A stretch of 43,147 nt of DNA from Mycobacterium sp. (GTDB lineage: Bacteria > Actinomycetota > Actinomycetes > Mycobacteriales > Mycobacteriaceae): NCBI GenBank assembly GCA_020438905.1, contig JAGQTQ010000004.1, forward strand, positions 1 to 43,147. The letters run 5' to 3'. The notes under the pieces were generated by a model. It searched no databases and was not told the DNA's origin. It saw nothing but the letters and a program-made list of their open reading frames with translations. The translations under genes were made by a program, and so were the position numbers. Within the stretch, counting starts at the first letter, position 1. Each line of letters starts with the position of its first letter. Shown piece by piece: positions 24,660 through 35,571 of this stretch.

Positions 24660-25307
24660 ATGCCCATCCGAAACGTCCTGACGGTGTTGCTGTGCACCGG
24701 AGTGCTGGCCGGGTGCAGCGCCGCCGCCCCGACCGCCGACATCGCCAAGATCGCCGCGGTGAAGTCGAGTTTCGGGCCTCAGTTCCAGATCACCGAGGTG
24801 GCCCCGACCGGAATCGACCCCAAGTTGCTGGCCGGTCAGAAGCTGCCGGACGGGATGACCTTCGAGCCGGCCGACTGCGCCGCGTTCGCCACCGGTCAGT
24901 TGGTGCCCGCCGGAACCGAGGGAAACATGGCCGCGGTGGCGGCTGAAGGCGAGGGCAATCGGTTCGTGGTGATCGCCGTGCAGACCAATGAGCCGGTGCC
25001 GGTGGCCGAACCGGGCCCGGACTGCCGCAAGGTTTCCTTCCGGGGCGGGCCGCTGCGCGGCACCGTCGAGGCGGTCGAGGTGCCCAGGATCGACGGCGCC
25101 ACCACCATCGGTGTGCACCGGGTGGTGCAGACCGCGGTCGCGGGCAAACCCCGCGTCGGCGAGGTGTTCAACTACTCCGCCCATTTCGGCGACTACCAGG
25201 TGATCGTCGCCGCCAATCCGCTTGTGCTGCAGGGAAAACCGACGGTCCCGGTCGATACTCGGCGTGCCCGCGATCTGCTGATCGCCGGTGTCAACGCGAT
25301 CCGGTAG
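24660..25307 (+). CDS. DUF5642-like lipoprotein, second of a tandem pair (Rv0999-like)
   Basis: 215 residues. Signal peptide MPIRNVLTVLLCTGVLAGC with lipobox LAGC (Cys19). The mature part begins ADIAKIAAVKSSFGPQFQITEV and contains FEPADCAAFATG and FVVIAVQTNEPVPVAEPGPD; two cysteines in the mature domain could pair. It ends RRARDLLIAGVNAIR, matching in style the end of the preceding lipoprotein; both are probably paralogues from an old duplication. By position it corresponds to Rv0999 of M. tuberculosis. Function is unknown. Its stop (25307) touches the stop of the convergent AlkB-like gene (25308) with no spacer. Confidence 0.82.
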   Translation: MPIRNVLTVLLCTGVLAGCSAAAPTADIAKIAAVKSSFGPQFQITEVAPTGIDPKLLAGQKLPDGMTFEPADCAAFATGQLVPAGTEGNMAAVAAEGEGNRFVVIAVQTNEPVPVAEPGPDCRKVSFRGGPLRGTVEAVEVPRIDGATTIGVHRVVQTAVAGKPRVGEVFNYSAHFGDYQVIVAANPLVLQGKPTVPVDTRRARDLLIAGVNAIR

Positions 25308-25904
25308 TCAGCGCACGTCGCGCGGACGGAACTGGATGCTGATCCGAGGGCCCGTGGGTGCAGCAGTCTTGGGAACGGCATGTTCCCAGGTGCGTTGACA
25401 AGAGCCGCCCATCACCAGCAGATCCCCATGCGACTGCGGCAACCGCAGCGAGGTGCCACCCCCGCGGGGCCGCATGGTGAACAGCCGGGTCGCGCCCAGG
25501 CTGACGATGGCGATCATGGTGTCCTCGGTTCGGCTGCGTCCGATGGTGTCGCCGTGCCAGGCGACGCTGTCGGTGCCGTCGCGGTAGAGGCAGAACCCCG
25601 CCGTCGTGAACGGCTCGCCCAGTTCGCCGGCGTAGACGTCGTTGAGCCGCCGGCGCAGCCGTGACACGGCCGGATGCGGTGGCGCCTCGGAGCTCAGGTC
25701 ATAGAAGCTGACCAGGCGCGGCACGTCGAGGGTGCGGTCGTACATCCGCCGGCGTTCCGTGCGCCAGGCCACCGCATCCTGCAACTCGACGAACAGGGTG
25801 TCCGGATCCTCGACCCACCCCGAACGCGACTCGATCCAGGCTTTCGAACCCAGCTCGCGACGCTCGCTGTGGTCGAATAACGAGCCCTGAACCGTCACGG
25901 ACAC
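25308..25904 (-). CDS. AlkB-like 2-oxoglutarate/Fe(II) dioxygenase
   Basis: 198 residues of the AlkB superfamily, enzymes that remove alkyl groups from nucleic acids by oxidation. Iron ligands are in VAWHGDTIG (His-x-Asp) and TWEHAVPK (distal His); the 2-oxoglutarate arginine is in [10 protein letters not shown]. Also typical are the substrate-side [13 protein letters not shown] and [15 protein letters not shown]. The start is set by promoter geometry: GTG 25904 lies 6 nt after a minus-strand TATGCT (25916-25911). GTG 25898 and GTG 25922 are alternatives. Ortholog by position of Rv1000c. Convergent with the lipoprotein gene and divergent from arcA. Confidence 0.9.
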   Translation of the reverse strand: MSVTVQGSLFDHSERRELGSKAWIESRSGWVEDPDTLFVELQDAVAWRTERRRMYDRTLDVPRLVSFYDLSSEAPPHPAVSRLRRRLNDVYAGELGEPFTTAGFCLYRDGTDSVAWHGDTIGRSRTEDTMIAIVSLGATRLFTMRPRGGGTSLRLPQSHGDLLVMGGSCQRTWEHAVPKTAAPTGPRISIQFRPRDVR

Positions 25905-25910
25905 CCGGTC

Positions 25911-25916
25911 AGCATA
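25911..25916 (-). promoter_or_regulatory. -10 box of the AlkB-like gene
   Basis: TATGCT on the minus strand, ending 6 nt before GTG 25904, giving a leaderless transcript. It shares a 67-bp divergent region with the arcA promoter. Confidence 0.5.
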
Positions 25917-25959
25917 TCGCACACGCGTTCGACTAATCCGCTGTCGTCACCCGGGACGC

Positions 25960-25965
25960 TACGGT
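25960..25965 (+). promoter_or_regulatory. -10 box of a leaderless arcA promoter
   Basis: TACGGT ends 6 nt before GTG 25972, putting transcription start on the start codon. Confidence 0.55.
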
Positions 25966-25971
25966 TCATGG

Positions 25972-27180
25972 GTGACCACGACCGGATTCGGCGTCGACTC
26001 CGAGGTCGGCAGGCTGCGGACCGTGATCCTGCACCGGCCCGGAGCTGAACTCCAGCGCCTGACCCCGCGGAACAACGACGCACTGTTGTTCGACGGCTTG
26101 CCCTGGGTAGCCCGCGCGCAGGAGGAGCATGACGCCTTCGCCGCGCTGCTGCGTGCCCGCGGAGTGGAGGTGCTGCTATTGGCGGACCTCCTCGCCGAGG
26201 CGCTGGTCAGCGGTGCGGCCAGGATGCAGGGCATCGCCGCCGCGGTGGACAGCCGACGACTGGGCCATCCGCTGGCGCAGGAGCTCACTTCTCACCTCCG
26301 CGGCCTTCGGCCCGCTGAACTGGCCGAAGTGCTGATGGCCGGGATGACTTTCACCGAGCTCCCCGTCGGGGCCCGAGGCGACGGGTCGCTGGTGCGTCGT
26401 ATGCACCATGGCGGCGATTTCGTCATCGACCCGCTGCCCAACCTGATGTTCACCCGGGATTCGTCGTTCTGGATCGGTCCCCGGTTCGCGATCACCTCGC
26501 TGGCGCTGCCGGCCCGGATGCGTGAAACGTCGCTGACCGATCTGGTCTACGCCCATCACCCCCGCTTCCTCGGGGTGCGTCGGGCCTATGAATCGCACAC
26601 GGCCCCGGTCGAGGGGGGCGACGTCCTGCTGCTCGCCCCGGGCGTGGTGGCGGTCGGGGTGGGGGAGCGCACGACGGCGGCCGGAGCGGAGGCGTTGGCG
26701 CGCAGCCTCTTCGACGACGATTTGGCGCACACGGTGCTGGCCGTGCCGATCGCCCAGCAGCGCGCGACGATGCATCTGGACACGGTGTGCACGATGGTCG
26801 ACGTCGATGCGATGGTGATGTACCCGGCGGTGCAGGATTCTCTCTCGGCGTTCGCCATCCGACGCACGCCCGATGGGGTGAGGATCCTCGACGAGCGGCC
26901 GTTCGTCATCGCCGCAGCCGAGGCGATGGGTATCGACCGGCTCCGGGTGATCGACACCGGGCTGGACCCGGTGACCGCCGAGCGGGAGCAGTGGGACGAC
27001 GGCAACAACACCCTTGCCCTGGCGCCCGGGGTGGTGGTCGCCTACGAGCGCAACACCAAGACCAACGCCCGATTGGCCGACGCCGGAATCGAGGTGCTGC
27101 CCATCGCGGCGGCCGAACTGGGCACCGGCCGCGGGGGACCGCGATGCATGTCGTGCCCGGCGGCGCGGGATCCGCTGTAG
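25972..27180 (+). CDS. arcA: Arginine deiminase
   Basis: 402 residues. Converts arginine to citrulline plus ammonia, giving acid resistance and, with carbamate kinase elsewhere, ATP. Motifs: [19 protein letters not shown] at the start, [14 protein letters not shown] (catalytic Asp), [21 protein letters not shown] (catalytic His) and the C-terminal [11 protein letters not shown] with the nucleophilic Cys, as in Pseudomonas-type enzymes. No arcB or arcC is next to it, as in M. tuberculosis (Rv1001), so here it may serve pH balance or nitrogen use rather than a full fermentative pathway. Convergent with pmt; 28 bp between the stops. Confidence 0.95.
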   Translation: MTTTGFGVDSEVGRLRTVILHRPGAELQRLTPRNNDALLFDGLPWVARAQEEHDAFAALLRARGVEVLLLADLLAEALVSGAARMQGIAAAVDSRRLGHPLAQELTSHLRGLRPAELAEVLMAGMTFTELPVGARGDGSLVRRMHHGGDFVIDPLPNLMFTRDSSFWIGPRFAITSLALPARMRETSLTDLVYAHHPRFLGVRRAYESHTAPVEGGDVLLLAPGVVAVGVGERTTAAGAEALARSLFDDDLAHTVLAVPIAQQRATMHLDTVCTMVDVDAMVMYPAVQDSLSAFAIRRTPDGVRILDERPFVIAAAEAMGIDRLRVIDTGLDPVTAEREQWDDGNNTLALAPGVVVAYERNTKTNARLADAGIEVLPIAAAELGTGRGGPRCMSCPAARDPL

Positions 27181-27208
27181 TGCCCGAAAGTCGACGCGGA
27201 TCAGCCGA

Positions 27209-28759
27209 TCAGCGCCAACTGGGCAGCCACATCTCCATGTTCCAGGTCGATTGCGACACCGGAAGTCCGGTAAGAACGGGGAAAAGCCAGGCGAAATTGG
27301 TGATGGCCAGGGCGAGGTAGCAGCTGGCGACCATCACCCCGAGGGTGCGCCGTTCGGCGTTGCGGGTCGGTTGGTAGACGATGTCGCCGAGGATCAGGGC
27401 GATCGCCATCATCAGGAACGGCGCCAGTGGCACCGCGTAGAAGAAGTACATCTGCCGGTCGATGTTGGCCAGCCAGGGCAGCCAGCCCGCGAAATAGCCC
27501 ACCAGCACCACCGCGTAGCGCCAGTCCCGGCGCACCATTGCGCGCCAGAGGGCGTAGAGCAACACCGCAACGGCCAGAAACCACATCGTCGGTGTGCCGA
27601 CCAGGAGTACCGCCTTGACGCAGGAGGACGATCCGCAGCCGGGCACGTCCTGGTTGTCGATGGCGTAGAGCACCGGGCGCAGCGACATCGGCCATGTCCA
27701 CGGCTTGGATTCCCAGGGATGGTGGTTGCCGGCGGAGTTCGTCAGCGTGGAGTGGAAGTGGTAGGCCTTGTAGGTGTAATGCCACAGCGAGCGGATGGCG
27801 TCCGGTGGCTGCCACCACTGCCGGGGTCCGATCGACTGACCGACCTCGTGTCGGTTGACCGCGGTCTCCGAGGCGAACCACGGTGCGTAGGCCAGCAAGT
27901 ACAGGCCCAGCGGGATCAGTCCGAACACGTAGGCGGCCGGGCCGGTGTCCCGCCGAAGTACCCCCAGCCAGGGGCGCGGCACCCGGTAGGCCCGGCGGGC
28001 GGCGACGTCCATGGCCAGCGTCATCACCCCGAAGAAGACGACGTAGTACAGCCCGGACCACTTCGTCGCACACGCCAGTCCCAGCAGCACGCCCGCGCCG
28101 AACCGCCACCAGCGCACGCCCAGCCTCGGGCCCCAGGGGGTTTCGGCGATGCGCCCCTCCCACAGCGCGGTGTCCAGGCGGCGGCGGACGTCGTCGCGGT
28201 CGACCATCAGCGCGCCGAAGGCGGCGACGACGAACAGCGTCATGAAGACGTCCAGCAACGCGGTACGGGACGACACGAAGCTGACGCCGTCGACGATCAC
28301 CAGCAACCCGGCCATCGCGCCGACCAATGTCGACCGGCTGATCCGCCGCACGATGCGCATCACCAGCACGGCCAGGATCACCCCGCACACCGCGCCGCTG
28401 AACCGCCAGCCCAACCCGGTGTAGCCGAAGGCGGCCTCGCCCACCGCCATCAACTGCTTGCCCAGCGGGGGATGAACCACCAGACCGAAGCCGGGATTGT
28501 CCTCCACCCCGAAGTTGTGCAGCAACTGCCAGGCCTGCGGCGCGTAGTGCTTCTCGTCGAAGATCGGCGTTCCGGCGTCGGTGGGTGAGCCCAGGTTCAT
28601 GAACCGGGTCAGCGCGGCGAGAGCCGCGATCACCGCAGTCGCCGCCCAGCCCCGCAGGCGATCGGCCGGCCCGAAATCGGGAGTGGGGACCAGCGGCCCG
28701 GGGCTGACGACGGGGGTGGGGCGCTCGGGCGCCTCGAGGTCGTCGGCCGTAATGGTCAT
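27209..28759 (-). CDS. pmt: Protein O-mannosyltransferase (PMT family)
   Basis: 516 residues with about 10-11 membrane helices. GT39 enzyme that moves mannose from polyprenyl-phosphomannose to Ser/Thr of secreted proteins during Sec export. The first extracytoplasmic loop holds the catalytic acid pair in FDEKHYAPQAWQLL, followed by HPPLGKQLMAVGEAAFGYTG; the membrane core ALLDVFMTLFVVAAFGALM is typical. The loop with YTYKAYHFHSTLTNSAGNHHPWESKPWTWP matches mycobacterial Rv1002c-type proteins (shown in parts only). ATG 28759 gives MTITADDLE; the upstream frame runs into rsmI. Divergent from rsmI with overlapping -10 boxes. Confidence 0.93.
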   Translation of the reverse strand: MTITADDLEAPERPTPVVSPGPLVPTPDFGPADRLRGWAATAVIAALAALTRFMNLGSPTDAGTPIFDEKHYAPQAWQLLHNFGVEDNPGFGLVVHPPLGKQLMAVGEAAFGYTGLGWRFSGAVCGVILAVLVMRIVRRISRSTLVGAMAGLLVIVDGVSFVSSRTALLDVFMTLFVVAAFGALMVDRDDVRRRLDTALWEGRIAETPWGPRLGVRWWRFGAGVLLGLACATKWSGLYYVVFFGVMTLAMDVAARRAYRVPRPWLGVLRRDTGPAAYVFGLIPLGLYLLAYAPWFASETAVNRHEVGQSIGPRQWWQPPDAIRSLWHYTYKAYHFHSTLTNSAGNHHPWESKPWTWPMSLRPVLYAIDNQDVPGCGSSSCVKAVLLVGTPTMWFLAVAVLLYALWRAMVRRDWRYAVVLVGYFAGWLPWLANIDRQMYFFYAVPLAPFLMMAIALILGDIVYQPTRNAERRTLGVMVASCYLALAITNFAWLFPVLTGLPVSQSTWNMEMWLPSWR

Positions 28760-28768
28760 TTGCGGACA

Positions 28769-28778
28769 ATCGTAGGCT
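28769..28778. promoter_or_regulatory. Overlapping divergent -10 boxes of pmt and rsmI
   Basis: On the plus strand TAGGCT (28773-28778) lies 7 nt before the rsmI ATG. On the minus strand TACGAT (28774-28769) lies 9 nt before the pmt ATG. The two hexamers share the TA at 28773-28774, so both genes would start from one bidirectional element with leaders of zero to about 3 nt. Confidence 0.5.
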
Positions 28779-28785
28779 CTCTGGC

Positions 28786-29631
28786 ATGCCCGCCGGCCGC
28801 CTGCTCCTCGGTGCGACACCGCTCGGCCAGCCCGCCGACGCCTCGAAACGCCTGCTCGAGGCGCTGGCGTGCGCCGAGGTGGTCGCCGCAGAGGACACCC
28901 GCCGGGTGCGCGGCCTGGCGCAGGCGCTGGGGGTCACGATCGGCGGCCGGGTGGTCAGCCTGTTCGACCAGAACGAGGAATCGCGCGTCCCGGCGCTGGT
29001 CGCCGAGATCGCCGCGGGCGCATGCGTGCTGGTGGTCAGCGACGCAGGCATGCCGCTCATCAACGATCCGGGCTACCGGCTGGTGAGAGCGTGCGTGGCT
29101 GCCGGGTTGCCGGTGTCGTGTCTGCCGGGTCCGTCGGCGGTGACCACCGCTCTGGCGGTGTCCGGGCTGCCCAGCGACAGGTTCTGTTTCGAGGGTTTCG
29201 CTCCGCGTAAGCAGGCGGCCCGGCGCGCCTGGCTGGCCGGGATGGCGGCTGAGCAACGTACCGCGGTGTTCTTCGAGTCGCCGCGCAGATTGGCCGACTG
29301 CCTGCGTGACGCCTGCGAGCAGCTGGGCGGCGGGCGTCGCGCGGTGGTGTGCCGGGAGTTGACCAAGACCCACGAGGAGATCCGTCGGGGCACCCTGTCC
29401 GAACTCGCCGACTGGGCCGCCGAGGGTGTTCTGGGCGAGGTCACCGTGGTACTCGGCGGCGCCGTCCCGGTCGCCGATGTCGAGTGGCTGATCACCGAGG
29501 TGGCGCGGTTGGTCGAGGGCGGGCTGCGGCTCAAGGAGGCTTGCGCGGAGGTGGTCGCCGCGCACCCGGGCGCACCGTCTCGGCGCGAGCTCTACGACGC
29601 GGTGCTGCGTTCTCGACCGGACGGGCCGTAG
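28786..29631 (+). CDS. rsmI: 16S rRNA (cytidine-1402-2'-O)-methyltransferase RsmI
   Basis: 281 residues of the tetrapyrrole-methylase-like SPOUT-independent fold used by RsmI, which methylates C1402 in the P-site region of 16S rRNA. Motifs: LLLGATPLGQPADASKRLLEAL, the ADTR-like AAEDTRRVRGL, VVSDAGMPLINDPGY (SAM-binding DAG.P.I.DPG) and CLPGPSAVTTALAVSGLP, then FFESPRRL and VCRELTKTHEEI. Length is standard. It is the Rv1003 ortholog by order. Its last 40 bp overlap the 3' end of pabB on the opposite strand. Confidence 0.95.
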   Translation: MPAGRLLLGATPLGQPADASKRLLEALACAEVVAAEDTRRVRGLAQALGVTIGGRVVSLFDQNEESRVPALVAEIAAGACVLVVSDAGMPLINDPGYRLVRACVAAGLPVSCLPGPSAVTTALAVSGLPSDRFCFEGFAPRKQAARRAWLAGMAAEQRTAVFFESPRRLADCLRDACEQLGGGRRAVVCRELTKTHEEIRRGTLSELADWAAEGVLGEVTVVLGGAVPVADVEWLITEVARLVEGGLRLKEACAEVVAAHPGAPSRRELYDAVLRSRPDGP

Positions 29632-30884
29632 CGCGGCGGCTCTGGGACGGCGAGACCCTCGCCGGCGAGCCGACCCACGATCGGCGCCGCCTTGTGCAGG
29701 CATTCCTGCCACTCCGCTTCCGGGTCGGAGTCTGCGGTGATACCGCCGCCCACACCGAGAACCGCGCCCCCTGCCGCGTCGAACTCCACCGTCCGGATGG
29801 CCACGTTCAGCTCCCAGCCGGCCACCGGTGAGGCCAGCCCGATCGTCCCGCAGTACACTCCGCGCCGGTGCGGTTCCCACTGCGAAAGGAGTTGCCGGGC
29901 ACGGGTTTTCGGTGTCCCGGTCACCGATGCCGGTGGGAAGGTGGCGGCCAGTAGCTCGGCGGCGGGCAGCTCGGCCGGCACCTCGGCCGAGACCGTCGAC
30001 ACCAGATGCCACACCCCCGGGGCGGGGCGCACGGCCAACAGTTCCGGCACGGTGACCGATCCGGTCCGGGCGACCCGGCCGAGGTCATTGCGGACCAGGT
30101 CGACGATCATCACGTTCTCCGCGACGTCTTTGGCCGAGCCGCGCAACCGTTCGGGCTCGTCGTGCAGCGGCAGCGTGCCCTTGATGGGGCTGGAGTACAC
30201 CCGGTCCCCGGTCCGTCGCAGGAAGAGTTCGGGGGACAGCGAGGCCACCGCTCCCCAGCTGCCGGCCAGGAAGACGGCCCGGGCGGGGCGGGTGCGCTCC
30301 ACCGCGTCGGCGAAGAAGTCCAGCGGCGAACCGGTGGATCGGCCGGTGAACTGGGTACACACGCACGCCTGGTACACCTCGCCGGCCCGGATCGCCTCCA
30401 GGCAGGCCAGCACGCCGCGACGGTGCTCGGCCGGATCCGGTGCGCTCCAGATGATCTCGCAGCGTCCCCCCGGGGAGGCCATCGCCAACGCCGATGCCAA
30501 CCAGCCGGGAAGTGCTGCGCCGGAGAGACTTTCGAACCACCAGCAGCCCTCCGGGTCCAGACGCAGAACGCAATCAGTCCACCCGCCGGCGGCAACCGGG
30601 ATCCGCGGCGGGGTAGCCCCGGAAGCCGGGTCCGGATAGGACAGGTAGCCGATCCAGCCGCCCCCGACGGCGTCGGTGCGAGCCCCGGGTGCCACCGCGA
30701 AGACCGCCGCCGGGTCCACCGGACCGGTCTGGAGGCTGGGCGCGATCACCGCCGCCGCGCCGAACCATTCGCCGATCAGGGCGCCCGGCGGCGGAAGGGC
30801 GTGCCGCCGTGTTCCGGCGTCGACGGCGCGCAGCACGTCGGCGACCCCGCCCAGCGCGCCCAGCCGCTCGATCAGCATCGCCAT
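29592..30884 (-). CDS. pabB: Aminodeoxychorismate synthase component I
   Basis: 430 residues of the chorismate-binding family (PabB/TrpE). Makes 4-amino-4-deoxychorismate for folate from chorismate with the glutaminase partner PabA. Motifs: IRAGEVYQACVCTQFTG, SPELFLRR, SSPIKGTLPL (the PIKGT signature with the catalytic Lys), KDVAENVMIVDLVRNDLGRV, PPASVTGTPKTRARQLL (TGTPK...A) and GVYCGTIGLASP. ATG 30884, with AAGG 9 nt upstream, is chosen; ATG 30878 is also possible. It lies downstream of metG on the same strand, separated by a strong inverted repeat. Its tail overlaps rsmI by 40 bp. Confidence 0.92.
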   Translation of the reverse strand: MAMLIERLGALGGVADVLRAVDAGTRRHALPPPGALIGEWFGAAAVIAPSLQTGPVDPAAVFAVAPGARTDAVGGGWIGYLSYPDPASGATPPRIPVAAGGWTDCVLRLDPEGCWWFESLSGAALPGWLASALAMASPGGRCEIIWSAPDPAEHRRGVLACLEAIRAGEVYQACVCTQFTGRSTGSPLDFFADAVERTRPARAVFLAGSWGAVASLSPELFLRRTGDRVYSSPIKGTLPLHDEPERLRGSAKDVAENVMIVDLVRNDLGRVARTGSVTVPELLAVRPAPGVWHLVSTVSAEVPAELPAAELLAATFPPASVTGTPKTRARQLLSQWEPHRRGVYCGTIGLASPVAGWELNVAIRTVEFDAAGGAVLGVGGGITADSDPEAEWQECLHKAAPIVGRLAGEGLAVPEPPRYGPSGRERSTAS

Positions 30885-30900
30885 AGCTTGCGCCCTTACC

Positions 30901-30960
30901 GCGAGCAGACGCAAAAGTCTCCGACACGCCGGGCGTGCGGAGACTTTTGCGTCTGCTCGC
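30901..30960. repeat. Long inverted repeat / hairpin between metG and pabB
   Basis: Perfect 23-bp arms at 30901-30923 and 30938-30960 (outer sequence GCGAGCAGACGCAAAAGTCT and its complement), with four to six more pairs inside (CACGCC...GGCGTG) after one bulged A. It fills almost the whole 84-bp gap between the metG stop and the pabB start. It may act as metG terminator; the A4/T4 runs are inside the stem rather than after it. The motif GAGCAGACGCAAAA recalls a short sequence I believe is frequent between mycobacterial genes. Confidence 0.9.
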
Positions 30961-30968
30961 GGGTCAGG

Positions 30969-32525
30969 TCAGGACTCGTAGCGGGGGAATACGCCCACCG
31001 GCGCGGGCAGCTCGGTGCCCGGCGTCAGCCGCCTGCTCAGTGCGGCGAAATCCCTCCGGTCCGCCGGTTGGCCCAGTAGGTCCAGCAGCCGGCCGGTTGA
31101 GTCGGGCATCACCGGTTGCACCAGCACCGCCGCGATCCGCACCGCCTCCAGGGTGGTGTAGAGCACGGTGCGGAAGCGCACCTGGTCGGCCTCGGCCTCG
31201 GACTTGCGCAGCACCCACGGCTCCTGGGCGGAGAAGTATCGGTTGGCCGCACCGAGCATCAGCCAGATGGCCTCCAGGCCCTGATGCATCGCCTGGGTGT
31301 CGAAGGCCTCGCGTACCCGCGGCAGCAGGCCGTCGGCCAACTCCAGCAGACCCGTGTCCTCGGCGCCGAAATCGCCGGGTTCGGGAACCTGGGCGTCGAG
31401 GTTCTTGTTCACCATCGACAACGAGCGCTGCGCCAGGTTGCCCAGCTCGTTGGCCAGGTCGGTGTTGATCCGGCCGATGATGGCCTCTTCGCTGTAGCTG
31501 CCGTCCTGACCGAAGGGCACCTCTCGCAACAGGAAGTAGCGGACCTGATCGACTCCGAAGTTTTCCACCAACGACACCGGGTCGACGACGTTGCCCACCG
31601 ACTTGCTCATCTTCTCGCCCCGGTTGTAGAGGAATCCGTGCGCGAACACCTTGCGCGGCAGCGGGATTCCCGCCGACATCAGAAACGCCGGCCAGTACAC
31701 GGCGTGGAACCGGATGATGTCCTTGCCGATCATGTGCAGATCCGCCGGCCAGTACCGCTGATACAGGGGCGATCCGGTGTCGGGGTAGCCGGCGCCGGTC
31801 AGGTAGTTGGTCAGGGCGTCCACCCAGACGTACATGACGTGCCCGGGGTCGCCGGGCACCGGGACACCCCAGTCGAAGGAGGTCCGCGACACCGACAGGT
31901 CGCGCAGGCCGCCGGAGACGAAGCTGATCACCTCGTTGCGGCGAACCTCCGGGGCGATGAAGTCCGGGTTGGCCGCGTAGTGCGCCAGCAGTGGCTCGGC
32001 GTAGGCCGACAACCGGAAGAAATACGTCTGCTCCTCGGTCCAGGTCACCGGGGTGCCGGTCTCGGTCGCGACTCGGTTGCCGTCGGGTCCGACGCTGGTC
32101 TCGGCCTCGGTGAAGAACCGTTCGTCGCGCACCGAATACCAGCCCGAGTAGCTGTCGAGGTAGATGTCGCCACGCTCGGCCATCCGCTGCCAGATCGCCG
32201 TCGACGCCGCGTAATGGTCGGGGTCGGTGGTCCGGATGAAGCGGTCGAAGGAGATGTTCAGCATCTCGTCGAGCCGCTGGAAGGCGTCGGAATTGCGGCG
32301 GGCCAACTCTGCGGTCGGAAGTCCCTCGGCGGCGGCGGTCTGGGCCATCTTCAGCCCGTGCTCGTCGGTCCCGGTGAGAAACCGCACGTCGAAACCATCG
32401 AGCCGCTTGAAACGCGCGATCGCGTCGGTGGCGATGTATTCGTAGGCGTGCCCGACATGCGGTGCGCCGTTGGGGTAGGCGATCGCTGTCGTCACGTAGA
32501 ACGGGGTCTTGTCGGCCTGGCTCAT
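30969..32525 (-). CDS. metG: Methionyl-tRNA synthetase
   Basis: 518 residues, class I synthetase. The HIGH motif is [20 protein letters not shown] near residue 20, the KMSKS motif is [13 protein letters not shown], and the anticodon-binding domain contains [18 protein letters not shown]. There is no zinc-knuckle CxxC insertion in the connective peptide and no C-terminal tRNA-binding extension, which is the short form common in mycobacteria (Rv1007c, metS). ATG 32525 follows AAGGTGATG. Its start is 25 bp from the start of tatD on the other strand, so the two promoters overlap the coding ends. Ends 8 bp from the large inverted repeat. Confidence 0.96.
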   Translation of the reverse strand: MSQADKTPFYVTTAIAYPNGAPHVGHAYEYIATDAIARFKRLDGFDVRFLTGTDEHGLKMAQTAAAEGLPTAELARRNSDAFQRLDEMLNISFDRFIRTTDPDHYAASTAIWQRMAERGDIYLDSYSGWYSVRDERFFTEAETSVGPDGNRVATETGTPVTWTEEQTYFFRLSAYAEPLLAHYAANPDFIAPEVRRNEVISFVSGGLRDLSVSRTSFDWGVPVPGDPGHVMYVWVDALTNYLTGAGYPDTGSPLYQRYWPADLHMIGKDIIRFHAVYWPAFLMSAGIPLPRKVFAHGFLYNRGEKMSKSVGNVVDPVSLVENFGVDQVRYFLLREVPFGQDGSYSEEAIIGRINTDLANELGNLAQRSLSMVNKNLDAQVPEPGDFGAEDTGLLELADGLLPRVREAFDTQAMHQGLEAIWLMLGAANRYFSAQEPWVLRKSEAEADQVRFRTVLYTTLEAVRIAAVLVQPVMPDSTGRLLDLLGQPADRRDFAALSRRLTPGTELPAPVGVFPRYES

Positions 32526-32538
32526 GTCGACATCACCT

Positions 32539-32544
32539 TATGGT
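32539..32544 (+). promoter_or_regulatory. -10 box of a leaderless tatD promoter
   Basis: TATGGT ends 6 nt before GTG 32551; transcription would begin on the start codon. It lies in the short gap between the divergent metG and tatD genes. Confidence 0.55.
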
Positions 32545-32550
32545 GTTGCG

Positions 32551-34636
<2,086 letters not shown>

Positions 34637-34638
34637 TT

Positions 34639-35541
34639 ATGACTATCCGGCTACTCACTCGCACCGAGATCAGGAACACCGCCAAGGAACTCGACTTCCG
34701 GCCGCGCAAGGCCCTTGGCCAGAACTTCGTTCACGATGCGAACACGTTGCGCCGGATCGTGTCCTCCTCGGGGATCGGCAAGGCCGACCACGTGCTGGAG
34801 GTGGGTCCCGGTCTCGGCTCGCTGACGCTGGCCCTGCTCGACCGCGGCGCGCGGGTCACCGCCGTCGAGATCGACCCGGTGCTGGCCGGTCGGCTGCCCA
34901 AGACCATCGCCGAGCACTCGCACAGCGAGATCCACCGGCTGACGGTGCTCAATCGGGACGTGCTGGGTCTGCGCCGCACCGATCTGGCCGATCAGCCCAC
35001 CGCTGTGGTGGCGAACCTGCCGTACAACATCGCCGTCCCGGCGCTGCTTCATCTGTTCTGCGAGTTCCCGTCCATCACCACCGCCATGGTCATGGTGCAG
35101 GCCGAGGTCGCCGAACGGCTGGCGGCCGAGCCCTGCACCAAGGAGTACGGCGTTCCGAGCGCGAAGATCCGCTTCTTCGGCGACGTCCGCCGCTACGGCA
35201 TGGTCTCGCCGACGGTGTTCTGGCCCATTCCGCGGGTGTACTCGGGGCTGGTCCGGATCGACCGATACGAGACCGCGCCGTGGCCGACCGACGACGTGTT
35301 CCGCCGGCAGGTCTTCGAATTGGTCGACATCGCCTTCGCGCAGCGGCGCAAGACCGTGCGCAACGCGTTCCTGGAGTGGGCGGGCTCCGGTAACGAATCC
35401 GCGGAGCGGCTGTTGTCGGCCAGTATCGACCCGGCACGACGGGGCGAGACGCTGACCATCGCCGACTTCGTCCGCCTACTGGAGCGCTCGGGCACCGCCT
35501 TGCATGCCGAGGGTGACGCGCAGTCGGTCGACGCGCGCTGA
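34639..35541 (+). CDS. rsmA: 16S rRNA dimethyladenosine transferase KsgA/RsmA
   Basis: 300 residues. Dimethylates A1518 and A1519 in helix 45 of 16S rRNA. Motifs: [18 protein letters not shown] at the N-terminus, SAM motif [31 protein letters not shown] and the catalytic NLPYN in [15 protein letters not shown]-terminal RRKTVRNAF. Loss gives kasugamycin resistance in many bacteria. ATG 34639 begins 2 bp after the rpfB stop, with GGCGGAGG inside the end of rpfB as SD, so the two are translated from one mRNA. Tie of a wall hydrolase with ribosome maturation is conserved in mycobacteria. Confidence 0.96.
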   Translation: MTIRLLTRTEIRNTAKELDFRPRKALGQNFVHDANTLRRIVSSSGIGKADHVLEVGPGLGSLTLALLDRGARVTAVEIDPVLAGRLPKTIAEHSHSEIHRLTVLNRDVLGLRRTDLADQPTAVVANLPYNIAVPALLHLFCEFPSITTAMVMVQAEVAERLAAEPCTKEYGVPSAKIRFFGDVRRYGMVSPTVFWPIPRVYSGLVRIDRYETAPWPTDDVFRRQVFELVDIAFAQRRKTVRNAFLEWAGSGNESAERLLSASIDPARRGETLTIADFVRLLERSGTALHAEGDAQSVDAR

Positions 35542-35559
35542 TCCTGATCCGTCAGCCGT

Positions 35560-35565
35560 TACCCT
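35560..35565 (+). promoter_or_regulatory. -10 box of a leaderless ispE promoter
   Basis: TACCCT ends 6 nt before GTG 35572, so ispE may have its own leaderless transcript in addition to read-through from rpfB-rsmA. Confidence 0.5.
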
Positions 35566-35571
35566 CATCGG

